Shown here: one piece after another, positions 52,612-59,909 of the stretch
How the letters are laid out: the number at the start of each line of letters is the position of its first letter
Numbering within the stretch: position 1 is the first letter of the stretch
Source: an uncultured Holdemanella sp.
Lineage (GTDB): Bacteria > Bacillota_I > Bacilli_A > Erysipelotrichales > Erysipelotrichaceae
NCBI RefSeq assembly: GCF_934772795.1
Contig: NZ_CAKVMR010000005.1
Coordinates: forward strand, 1-59,909
Direction of reading: 5' to 3'
DNA: 59,909 bases
Translations under genes and position numbers: made by a program
Notes under the pieces: model-generated
Database searches by the model: none
Told to the model about the DNA's origin: nothing
Seen by the model: only the letters and a program-made list of their open reading frames with translations

Positions 52612-52678
52612 TAAATTCTAGTCTGTGTCTATAATTATAATCAACATGAAAAGCAGCCTTTATAAGCTGCCTTTCATA

Positions 52679-53428
52679 TTATTGACAAATTGTACTTCCA
52701 AAAAAGACAATTTTTGTAATCTTAGCTTGAGCATTATACCACACGAATCCGATGGCACTTCCATTTCTGATTATGTTAGTAGATTCATTTTCAGACAGTT
52801 TGTTATAGGTTGACTCTGTAATCATAGGTTCTTGAGATTGGTCTACATTATAAGTCCATAAATAAAATTCTGCATGATCTGACAATGTTTCTGAAAGCTC
52901 GTACTCTTTAAACTCAGGATCATCACCATCATAATCTGCAGGGGCAGTAGTGATTTTAGATCCATTTTTATTAAGAATCGCAAGATATGAACTAAAACCA
53001 GTAACAGTGTTATCTGTATCATACGCAAGATTTTTAGGTGCGCTTCCAGTGATGAGCTTATCCTTTTCATCAAAAAATTCCTTTATATCTCCATTGATAT
53101 CCAGAAGAAGTCTAGACTTTTCATAGTGCAACACCTGAATCGATATATCACCCTTAGGTTTTAAAATAATCTTTGTACTATTCGAATTATAAGAATATTG
53201 ATCATATAAGTCAGAATCTCCGACTGGACTTCCATCCGTAGTATAATACGCAAAATGACCATCTGTACCAAAACTGATTATCTCATCACATGCAGAATCA
53301 TAGTGAATCCAATCATGTTCTGTTAAGAAATCATTATTTTTACATCCTACAAGCATTATTCCTAGTACAACTACTATAATTGTGACTGTCTTTAGTTGTC
53401 GGGAAATATCGGAAAATATGCTTTTCAT
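52679..53428 (-). CDS. Predicted lipoprotein
   Basis: Exported protein of 249 residues from ATG 53428 (GGAGGTG upstream). A membrane-targeting helix ends in lipobox-like MLVGC, so the mature protein would be anchored by its Cys. The rest is Asp- and Ser-rich, beta-type, with no known domain; TEHDWIHYDSACDEIISFGT resembles lipocalin-like stress proteins only weakly. On the same strand as the upstream lipoprotein gene, 32 bases apart. Confidence 0.72.
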   Translation of the reverse strand: MKSIFSDISRQLKTVTIIVVVLGIMLVGCKNNDFLTEHDWIHYDSACDEIISFGTDGHFAYYTTDGSPVGDSDLYDQYSYNSNSTKIILKPKGDISIQVLHYEKSRLLLDINGDIKEFFDEKDKLITGSAPKNLAYDTDNTVTGFSSYLAILNKNGSKITTAPADYDGDDPEFKEYELSETLSDHAEFYLWTYNVDQSQEPMITESTYNKLSENESTNIIRNGSAIGFVWYNAQAKITKIVFFGSTICQ

Positions 53429-53460
53429 GCCAACACCTCCATACAAAAACTTTCGAGTCT

Positions 53461-54123
53461 TTATTGATTGTTTCTAACTATAGTCCCGTATTTTAGTTGT
53501 CCACCATCATATACGAATGACCACTGTTGGTTTGCGTCGTCAATCTTACCATCTACATACTCAACATACACAGAAAACCACACTTCATCGTCAGTTTTTT
53601 GCTCAATATGGTCAAAATACAAATGGCTTCCTACTACGCCATCAATACGATAACGCTCATAAACTTGTCCATTTTCTTCCCAGAACGGAACCTCTTTATA
53701 GACATTTGTGTTTATGTCCATATATGGGATAGGGTATCTTCTAGAAAAATACTGATACCATACATTTTCAATGTCTTGTAACGAATGGATATTTGGATCC
53801 GTAATTAACGTATTGCCGAAATCTCCAGTACCTTCAAAGAATGTTCCGGCCATATAACAATAGTAAACATGCCAAAAATCATTAATATGATCATTTGCAT
53901 AGGCTAAAAGTTCTTCATCTGTATATAAATCAGACAAAGTGGCATCAACAACATGTTTAGTCTCAGCTTCTTCAGGTAGACTAACTGCATCCTGTTTAAC
54001 TTCCATAGTTTCTTTCTTCTTGTGAACCACTTTTTCATCTTTCTTTTCTTTATTATCAGTACTTGCACATCCTGACAACACCAAAGTTGTTGAAAGAGTG
54101 GCTATCATAAATCTGTTTCTCAT
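53461..54123 (-). CDS. Lipoprotein, paralogue of the gene at 57145
   Basis: Lipoprotein of about 220 residues. Lipobox LSGC. A Lys/Glu-rich stalk precedes a globular domain. The C-terminal part shares YTDEELLAYANDHIN, DIENVWYQYFSRRYPI and KTDDEVWFSVYVEYVDG with the protein at 57145 (FTDDELFAFADETVN, DIENVYYQKFSRRYPI, KTDDEFWVRLNNY). I prefer ATG 54123 because AAGAGG sits at normal distance; ATG 54132 is the alternative. No function known. Extended -10 TGATATACT upstream resembles that of its paralogue. Confidence 0.75.
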   Translation of the reverse strand: MRNRFMIATLSTTLVLSGCASTDNKEKKDEKVVHKKKETMEVKQDAVSLPEEAETKHVVDATLSDLYTDEELLAYANDHINDFWHVYYCYMAGTFFEGTGDFGNTLITDPNIHSLQDIENVWYQYFSRRYPIPYMDINTNVYKEVPFWEENGQVYERYRIDGVVGSHLYFDHIEQKTDDEVWFSVYVEYVDGKIDDANQQWSFVYDGGQLKYGTIVRNNQ

Positions 54124-54230
54124 AGTTTTCATGCCTCTTTAATTCAAGTATATCATATTGACCAGTCTGCAATACGGACAAATTTTTCACCCTAAACTTA
54201 AGAAACACCTAATTTTGATAAAATATGTGC
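54124..54230. other. Promoter region of lipoprotein gene
   Basis: Contains the - strand extended -10 TGATATACT near 54147-54155 for the lipoprotein gene. Nothing else recognised. Confidence 0.4.
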
Positions 54231-54238
54231 TTATTATT

Positions 54239-54389
54239 GGCATGAAATAGGGGAAGGGTCGAAAATAAGTCCGAATTAGGCAACAAGTTACAAAAAAGGA
54301 ACTGTCAGTAAAGATTACAACGCCTAAGAACCTGTGTGATTACATCTCGAATGCCTAGAACAAAGAAACATATAGTCTCTTTGTTTTTT
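54239..54389 (+). ncRNA. Candidate structured RNA
   Basis: Outer stem GGCAT (54239-54243) with ATGCC (54351-54355), inner stem TTAGGC (54276-54281) with GCCTAA (54322-54327), then a terminator hairpin AACAAAG/CTTTGTT (54359-54385) with TTTTT. The layout is like a riboswitch or small RNA. No convincing promoter was found, and no known motif. No gene follows on the + strand, so a free RNA is more likely than a leader. Confidence 0.42.
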
Positions 54390-54420
54390 GTACATTCACA
54401 AACGAGCAAAGCAAACTTTG

Positions 54421-54545
54421 GAAGTTGTTAGTTTCATAATGAAGAAACACGATAATTTCTTAAAAGAAGTTGTTAGTTTCACGAAAACATGATGTCCCCC
54501 TCAAACTAACAACTTCCATTGTTGGTCTTTTTTTTACGCTTATTT
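54421..54545 (+). other. Direct and inverted repeats forming alternative hairpins
   Basis: GAAGTTGTTAGTTTCA occurs twice (54421-54436, 54466-54481). Its complement AAACTAACAACTTC is at 54503-54516, so either copy can pair with it, but not both. A T-run follows at about 54538-54545. This mutually exclusive pairing resembles an attenuator. A weak short hairpin AGTCA/TGACT with T-run lies at 54589-54607. Confidence 0.45.
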
Positions 54546-54698
54546 TCCGTTTTACAAGAACTTAACGACCCCTATAAGAAATCCAATCAGTCAGAAATGA
54601 CTTTTTTAACCAAAGTAATAATCACCTAAGCAAAACCAAAACAGTACAAACGTGTCAAAACGGGAAAACTAATAGGGAACTGATAGGAGAGAAACATG

Positions 54699-54729
54699 AA
54701 AAAACAGAACCTCTTTGTTGAGATTCTGT
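54699..54729 (-). terminator. Terminator of the large secreted protein gene
   Basis: On the - strand ACAGAATCTC pairs with GAGGTTCTGT over AACAAA, with one mismatch, followed by TTTTTTC. Confidence 0.82.
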
Positions 54730-54734
54730 TTTCT

Positions 54735-56795
54735 TTATTTGTAGTTTACAGAGCTTGTTACGGTGTAATCGACTTTTGAAAGGTCGATGACGAAAGCGGG
54801 ACGCACGCCATACATCATGCCTACAGGGCTGTGATCCAAGCCACCCCAATAGGATTCTAGATACATCGCACCGTTAGCATAGTCTCTAGAGCTGTCTCTT
54901 GTCCAAATGTAAGTATCATCTTCTCTTTCTCCCGAATGAATGGGTACTAAGAATGCTTTTACTTTATCTGGATTTTTCAAGTCAACCGCTTTTCCAATCT
55001 CACTTACACTAGGTAAGAATGCATGACGGTCGATTGTGTTATATACTTGGCCGTTATATCCGGTTTCCTGTTTTGAATCTGGGTCATTAGATGTTGCATA
55101 TGAAGCTTGTTTAATGCTTGTAGTTTGAATAGCCACCTTCATTGTAGAAGATAAACTGTTGTACCAATCATTTTCTAAGTAATTGTCAATTTCACTGTCT
55201 TCATAAGTACTAGCGTTTTGCCCATTTGGTCTTAAACCGGAACCCCAATCAAACTTTGATTGGAATGCTCTATCTCCAATACTATCAGCAGTCATAACCA
55301 ACGCTTGATTGTTTTCTTTTTGTTCTAGAACTACATATTTAGCTCCTTCAATATCCAAAGTATCTCCTGCTGAATAAACTTTCTTTTCCCATTGAGCAAT
55401 CGCCGTGATTGTATCACCGTCTATAGTTGTTGCATTACATGAGCGTTCTTCGTCTTTATAAAAATATTTTTCAACTCCTGAAGGTTGTTCATTATCTTTA
55501 TACCATTGCCAGTTGTTATAAATATAATATATTTCTCCATTGATTTTCTTACTAAAAACCCAGCCAGAAAAGGAATATCCTGATTTTTTAAAAGTGTTTT
55601 TTCTTAAGTGAACAACACCAGACTCAGCACTTGACGCATGATAGATGTGTGTTGTGTTTTCCATAACCCCACTATCTGCACCGTTTGCATCATATTTAAT
55701 TGTATATGTAATTGGAGACCATTGAGCGACAGCTGTAATCACATCTTTGTCGACAGTAGTTGCGTTAGAAGTTCTTCTTTCGTCTTCGTATAAGCATTTC
55801 TTAGTTCCAGAAGGTTGAACGCCTTCTTTATACCATTGCCAGTTATCATAAAGATAATATATCTCTTTATTAATCACTCGAGTTAAATACCATCCTTGAA
55901 ACTTATACCCTGTTTTTGTAAATGTATTCTTTCTTAGTTTTATTACACCGTCCATTTTGTCTGATTTATAGTATTTATGCACAGTGTCTGCCATAGATCC
56001 ATTTCCACCGTTAGAGTCGTATTTTACTGTATAGGTATTTGTATCAAACTTAAGAAAAATGCTTGAATACAATATACCTTTACTGTTTTCAACATGTTTC
56101 GTGTCGATTCCGATTTTACCTTTTAATGAAAAATTGTTTAGATTATTCTCTCCATCAGAAGCCCCACTGTAATGATGACCTGTTGTTCCTTTGATATCTT
56201 TTATCTCATAGGTGTCTCCATAGTGAACTTTACCACCCCAGTCACTGACATCATCTGCAACTTTTTTACCGTTGATATAAATATCAGCAGTACCATAATC
56301 ATGAACAGAATAATTGTTTACACCGTCTAAAATTGAATTCAAATCAAGTTTATATATGTATACATTGCTTTCAATATTGAACGTTAACTTATCCTTATAA
56401 CTTCCACTAAAATTCATGTCAGTATAACTTAAAGTTGCATCAAAATTCTCATTAAAACTTTTCATATTTGAGGACTTTATATTGTCAACATGAAATGATT
56501 GTTTATCTAAAGTATAATCAATGGATTTACTACCACATTTCAGCTTGTAGCCATTTTGAGAATTGACCGTTACATCTAATTTGGTCTGTGCATCCATTTT
56601 ACCAGTAACCGCAAATGAACCTTTACCACTATCTTTATCTATATCAACATCAGATGGGATTGTAATCGTATAACCAGACGTATCAATTGTCTGCTCATTT
56701 ATAGCTTCAGCTTTTACAACATCTACATCACCACAGGCAATTGATCCTAAGATTAAGAAACCACATAATGTTATAAATTTCTTCATGTTTTTCAT
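54735..56795 (-). CDS. Secreted protein with two InlB-type repeats and DUF6273-like domain
   Basis: Exported protein of 686 residues. The signal peptide ends near VKAEA. Residues 40-245 form a beta-rich domain. Two long Listeria-Bacteroides (InlB B/Flg_new) repeats follow at about 253-359 and 363-469, each starting YTVKYDSNGG / YTIKYDANGA, with GYKFQGW / GYSFSGW and an insertion containing NWQWYK. The rest (about 478-676) resembles DUF6273 (GVRPAFVIDLSKVDY). No LPXTG or other anchor is visible, so it may be released or held non-covalently. RBS AAGGAGG. Function unknown; such repeats suggest adhesion. Confidence 0.82.
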   Translation of the reverse strand: MKNMKKFITLCGFLILGSIACGDVDVVKAEAINEQTIDTSGYTITIPSDVDIDKDSGKGSFAVTGKMDAQTKLDVTVNSQNGYKLKCGSKSIDYTLDKQSFHVDNIKSSNMKSFNENFDATLSYTDMNFSGSYKDKLTFNIESNVYIYKLDLNSILDGVNNYSVHDYGTADIYINGKKVADDVSDWGGKVHYGDTYEIKDIKGTTGHHYSGASDGENNLNNFSLKGKIGIDTKHVENSKGILYSSIFLKFDTNTYTVKYDSNGGNGSMADTVHKYYKSDKMDGVIKLRKNTFTKTGYKFQGWYLTRVINKEIYYLYDNWQWYKEGVQPSGTKKCLYEDERRTSNATTVDKDVITAVAQWSPITYTIKYDANGADSGVMENTTHIYHASSAESGVVHLRKNTFKKSGYSFSGWVFSKKINGEIYYIYNNWQWYKDNEQPSGVEKYFYKDEERSCNATTIDGDTITAIAQWEKKVYSAGDTLDIEGAKYVVLEQKENNQALVMTADSIGDRAFQSKFDWGSGLRPNGQNASTYEDSEIDNYLENDWYNSLSSTMKVAIQTTSIKQASYATSNDPDSKQETGYNGQVYNTIDRHAFLPSVSEIGKAVDLKNPDKVKAFLVPIHSGEREDDTYIWTRDSSRDYANGAMYLESYWGGLDHSPVGMMYGVRPAFVIDLSKVDYTVTSSVNYK

Positions 56796-57144
56796 CTCAT
56801 CACAAATACCTCCTTACTGTTACATTGAACCACAATTCGAATCCAAACAATTTCTCGTCATTTCTATGGATAAACACAAACAAAATCCTTGCAATACAAT
56901 CAAAATTCACGTCAACTCTTCTGAAAGACCTTCTCGTAGCCTTCGAATCTATATCCAGAGCAAAACATTACTATGCAAAGTGTGTAAATGAATAGGAAGT
57001 TAAGGGAAAGAGCAGGGAAAATGTTTGTTTTTAGGTTTTACGCCAGCGTAAACTCATTAATAGACGGGAAATTGTTTGGGTTTAACGGGATTTTGTTTGT
57101 TTTCTGTCTGAATGATATACTAGAAGTAGGGAAATGTTGAGAAT
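56796..57144. promoter_or_regulatory. Intergenic region with promoter and palindrome
   Basis: Between divergent genes. On + a promoter is likely: TTGTTT (57093-57098), 17 bases, TATACT (57116-57121), the last with TGA in front (extended -10). A palindrome TTTACGC-CA-GCGTAAA lies at 57037-57052 and could be an operator. No further gene is supported. Confidence 0.5.
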
Positions 57145-57921
57145 ATGAAAAGAAATAGGTTGATGATAGCTGTCTTGATAACTTCTTTGATGTTGTCTGG
57201 ATGTGCTGCTTCTGAAAAGAATAAAGATAAGAAGGTTGATGAGAAAGCCTCTCATAAGGAGCGAGGTAAATCCGAAACAAAGAAAAAAGAGGCAGAAAAG
57301 AAAGCTAAAGAAGTAAAGAAAACTAAAGAAGAAACATCACAAGAACAGGAAACTCAGGCAAGTCAGGATGAAGAAACGCCTGTTGCTACGGGGATTTCGA
57401 GTATGTTTACAGATGATGAATTGTTTGCTTTTGCTGATGAAACCGTAAATACATTTTATGCAGAACGTATGTCGTATATTTGTGGAACACATTTTACTTC
57501 GTCATCAAACTTTGAAAATTATATTAAGAATGATGATGGAATTTATTATGAAGTCGATGATTCACAAGTCCAATCGTATAATGATATCGAAAATGTTTAT
57601 TACCAGAAGTTTTCTAGAAGATATCCCATCTGTTATGATAGACCTTACAACTTAAGTCCATTGACAAGACTTCCTTTTATTGAAGTAAATGGGAAGTTAT
57701 ATGAAGCATATTCTGCTATATGTATTAACGGAATCGGATGTAAATATACAGTAGGAGAAATCATTAAGAAAACGGATGATGAGTTCTGGGTAAGACTTAA
57801 CAACTATTGCGAGCTTGACAATTCCACTAATCAAACAGACATTACCTGCTCGTTTGTATGGGAAGATGGTGGATGGAAATACGGTGATTTTAACAATCCT
57901 GAATTCTATAAAGTGGGATGA
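57145..57921 (+). CDS. Lipoprotein, paralogue of the gene at 53461
   Basis: Lipoprotein of 258 residues. The N-terminus MKRNRLMIAVLITSLMLSGC has a clear signal peptide and lipobox. A long Lys/Glu-rich linker (about 25-78) follows, then a globular domain with FTDDELFAFADETVN, DIENVYYQKFSRRYPI and KTDDEFWVRL, shared with the gene at 53461. The linker is much longer than in the paralogue. Function unknown. A terminator follows at 57979. Confidence 0.78.
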   Translation: MKRNRLMIAVLITSLMLSGCAASEKNKDKKVDEKASHKERGKSETKKKEAEKKAKEVKKTKEETSQEQETQASQDEETPVATGISSMFTDDELFAFADETVNTFYAERMSYICGTHFTSSSNFENYIKNDDGIYYEVDDSQVQSYNDIENVYYQKFSRRYPICYDRPYNLSPLTRLPFIEVNGKLYEAYSAICINGIGCKYTVGEIIKKTDDEFWVRLNNYCELDNSTNQTDITCSFVWEDGGWKYGDFNNPEFYKVG

Positions 57922-57978
57922 TGTTTTTATTTGGCTATGACTTGTTTGATAGGAACGATATCAGGCAAGTCTTTTAAT

Positions 57979-58004
57979 CCAAATCTTTATCAGGTTTGGC
58001 TTTT
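57979..58004 (+). terminator. Probable terminator
   Basis: CCAAA pairs with TTTGG across 11 bases, then CTTTTT. Short stem. Confidence 0.5.
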
Positions 58005-58152
58005 TATATTCTTGATTTTCATCTATTTAAGAACTATAGTATCCATGAATTAGAAACATAAATATATAGATGTTCTTTTGCTTGTATTTAAATACACTAA
58101 TTCAAGATATTTATCATCCAAAATTGTTTGATAAAGAAAGAAGGCTTTAATC

Positions 58153-59157
58153 ATGAAATTATTCAAATATATTCTCTGCTTATTTTGCACTATATCTTTA
58201 ACAGCTTGTCACCAAGATGAAAAGCAAGATTTTTGGGAAGCTACCATTGATGCTGTTCAATCCAAATCCAAAGATAATGCGTACTTAAAAAACAACTGGA
58301 ATATTGGTATAAGTTCAGACGAAGGCAAAAAGCATCAAAATATGGCTGCCCGCTATATCGTAGAAAACGACAATGAAACAACTACTACCATATTTGCTTT
58401 GCAAAACCAAAATGATAAAGAATATATATCCTATACATATACAACAGATGTAATTGAAGATACAAAAGAATATCAAAAGACAATAACTATTAATTCAACG
58501 AATAAGAAATATACAAAGTATGATATCCAATATAATTACTACGAATTTGAGAATGGAAACTACACATATGGAGAAGACGCAACTGGCTCAATATCAATCA
58601 ATAAAGATGGCATTACATATGATAATGTTCCACTTTTAAATGAAGCAATCCAAAGCTGCTGTACAATAATTGATGATTTCCAGGAAGAATTTGATATCGA
58701 TTATGAAGAATATGATTTTGATCCTCTACCATATCAAATGAAGGATTTGAATATTCCAAGTATAGATGAGATTCAGGAGGAAACCGCAACTTCTACAGAC
58801 TACTATGGAGAACAAAGAATCAACGCAAAAGGATATACACTTGTTGATTGTTTAAGTATTTATAAAGATACAAATGAAGCAACCTATTCAACTTTCAATT
58901 ACGAAAGACAGAGTGATGAGGAATCAATTCCATGTACACTTTCATTACAAGGTAATAACATTTATCTATTGACGCCAGATATGGATATTGATTTTACTTA
59001 CTATATTTATAAAACAGACGACACCGTTTACATGTATTCCATAGACTATTCAAGTAATGAAATCATTGAGGATATTACCAACAACGGCGGAAATATGGCC
59101 GAGCAAGTTTTAAAAACCACAAATGACAGCTTACGAAAAAAGATTGCAGAACAATAA
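58153..59157 (+). CDS. Predicted lipoprotein
   Basis: Lipoprotein of 334 residues with N-terminus MKLFKYILCLFCTISLTAC (lipobox LTAC, Cys19). The mature part is very acidic, rich in Asp, Glu, Thr, Tyr and Asn and probably beta-structured. No recognised domain. RBS AAAGAAGG. It stands alone on the + strand; it is similar in style, not clearly in sequence, to the other two lipoproteins of the region. Confidence 0.75.
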   Translation: MKLFKYILCLFCTISLTACHQDEKQDFWEATIDAVQSKSKDNAYLKNNWNIGISSDEGKKHQNMAARYIVENDNETTTTIFALQNQNDKEYISYTYTTDVIEDTKEYQKTITINSTNKKYTKYDIQYNYYEFENGNYTYGEDATGSISINKDGITYDNVPLLNEAIQSCCTIIDDFQEEFDIDYEEYDFDPLPYQMKDLNIPSIDEIQEETATSTDYYGEQRINAKGYTLVDCLSIYKDTNEATYSTFNYERQSDEESIPCTLSLQGNNIYLLTPDMDIDFTYYIYKTDDTVYMYSIDYSSNEIIEDITNNGGNMAEQVLKTTNDSLRKKIAEQ

Positions 59158-59313
59158 AAGCTAAACTATTTCTCGATTGTTTTAAGAACGCTCTCGTAGA
59201 ACGAAAGTTGCTTTTATAACTAATCCTATGAAAACATTATTTCCAAAGTGTGCAATTTGTCGTTGTTGGTTTTCGAGGACGTTGTGAGAGAAATCGAGAA
59301 AGGAGAAGGGGAT

Positions 59314-59340
59314 AAAAAAAGGACTCCATTTAAGGAATCC
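59314..59340 (-). terminator. Terminator on the - strand
   Basis: GGATTCC and GGAGTCC form a stem with one mismatch, followed by TTTTTTT. It would end the remnant gene to its right. Confidence 0.65.
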
Positions 59341-59359
59341 TAATGTGATATATCGTGTT

Positions 59360-59629
59360 TTATCCGATTTCTCTAGTATAAGCATACACAATTTTCGGAG
59401 CTTCAGCAGCCTTTGCAGCTGTTTCGGTATAATACTGAGTCAGTTTGGAAGTATCGTTCAATTTTCGAGCTTCTTCAGAAAGTGTCTTAATAGTTCGGTT
59501 TACATCTTTCAAGACTTCATATAATGAGTATTGATTATCTCGAATCTTTTCCAAGTTATCAACAATATCTGATGATTTGTTTATGATTAGGTTTTGCCTT
59601 AGCTCGGTTTCATTCAGTTTTTCACAGTA
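59360..59629 (-). pseudogene. Gene remnant, C-terminal coiled-coil part
   Basis: An open stretch of 89 codons after an upstream stop, with no ATG and no ribosome binding site; the only start would be a TTG at 59554. The translation (LRQNLIINKSSDIVDNLEKI, then YSLYEVLKDVNRTIKTLSEE and SKLTQYYTETAAKAAEA) looks like the tail of a longer helical protein. It is followed by a good terminator. Most likely the end of a gene whose 5' part was lost. Confidence 0.55.
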
Positions 59630-59796
59630 TTACGGTGGTGTTATAAAGCAATATAGGTTTTTACAAGTTTTTATTGGTAATATGATGGTACTACAAATTT
59701 TTTGTATGAAAATTAAACATGATATATTTCCTCTCTACAAACCACTTATATTTTGTGTTAAAATAAATCTATAGATCGGAATTTATGGAGAAGACA

Positions 59797-59859
59797 ATGA
59801 TGGATAAAAAGACACAAAAAAAAGGCTTAAAAATTCAGTATAATACATTAGAAAATTAA
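59797..59859 (+). CDS. Possible 20-residue peptide
   Basis: ATG 59797 follows GGAGAAG and encodes the basic peptide MMDKKTQKKGLKIQYNTLEN. It is directly followed by a strong terminator, and TAAAAT with a TG upstream lies about 40 bases before. The same unit may instead be a small RNA. Evidence is limited to spacing and context. Confidence 0.35.
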   Translation: MMDKKTQKKGLKIQYNTLEN

Positions 59860-59860
59860 A

Positions 59861-59909
59861 ACACCAATGTTGATAAAAAAAACCAATCGAAATACAACAT
59901 TGGCGTTTT
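59861..59909 (+). terminator. Intrinsic terminator at window end
   Basis: CCAATGTTG (59864-59872) pairs with CAACATTGG (59895-59903), then CGTTTT up to the end of the window. Confidence 0.75.

Noticed and set aside
53468..53781. Several + strand frames opposite the lipoprotein gene
   Set aside because: Overlapping in all frames, without start signals, and opposite a gene with signal peptide and RBS.
1..59909. CRISPR arrays, tRNA or rRNA genes
   Set aside because: No regularly spaced repeats, cloverleaf or rRNA stretches were recognised by eye.

Overview
The window looks like chromosomal DNA of a low-GC Bacillota, most probably an Erysipelotrichia-type gut or oral bacterium. This rests on AT-rich codon use, AGGAGG-type ribosome binding sites, many short hairpins with T-runs, a type III glutamine synthetase, YitT, LtaS/MdoB-like and VncRS-like genes, and no outer-membrane genes. 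The species is an inference. No rRNA, tRNA or CRISPR array was recognised.

Layout. 1-5.3 kb: a permease-ATPase-permease exporter with its own response regulator and histidine kinase, laid out like Vex/Vnc. 5.35-6.47 kb: a complete IS1595-type insertion sequence. 6.55-8.0 kb: an AbiE-type toxin-antitoxin pair behind a long palindrome. 8.1-12.2 kb: a class I cyclic-di-GMP riboswitch plus terminator, then a solute-binding lipoprotein with a 5'-nucleotidase-like tail and a hybrid histidine kinase. 12.2-16.8 kb: Sel1-repeat and PemK-like proteins, divergent from two tandem paralogues of unknown function. 16.9-24.1 kb: duplicated amidohydrolases, type III glutamine synthetase, a frameshifted Rpn nuclease and CTP synthase. 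24.2-29.2 kb: AI-2E-type permease, ankyrin protein, WYL regulator, DUF2779 protein and zinc-dependent phospholipase C-like protein. 29.25-34.2 kb: a candidate small RNA, then the housekeeping run efp, a membrane protein, cmk, der, gpsA and HU.

34.2-42.0 kb: an MdoB/LtaS-like sulfatase followed by a 32-residue membrane miniprotein, then a DNA-damage module. The module consists of a YolD-like gene, a convergent Y-family polymerase and a divergent S24 (LexA-like) repressor. The YolD and polymerase genes share an identical 28-bp promoter element. A hipBA cassette sits between them, flanked by 43/45-bp direct repeats made of the joined 3' ends of the two genes. 42.2-50.4 kb: YitT, small membrane proteins, a DMT transporter, an Hsp70/J-protein pair, glucokinase and cardiolipin synthase. 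50.4-59.9 kb is accessory: candidate structured RNAs, an HD-domain protein, several paralogous lipoproteins, a large secreted protein with InlB-type repeats, a gene remnant and many hairpins.

The points most worth following up are: (1) the repressor, polymerase and YolD module split by hipBA; (2) the c-di-GMP riboswitch operon; (3) the candidate RNAs at about 29.29-29.42 kb, 50.45-50.78 kb and 54.24-54.55 kb; (4) the miniprotein at 35.58 kb; (5) an EF-P with Arg at the tip position usually occupied by Lys. All functions are read from sequence and family knowledge; no database search was run.
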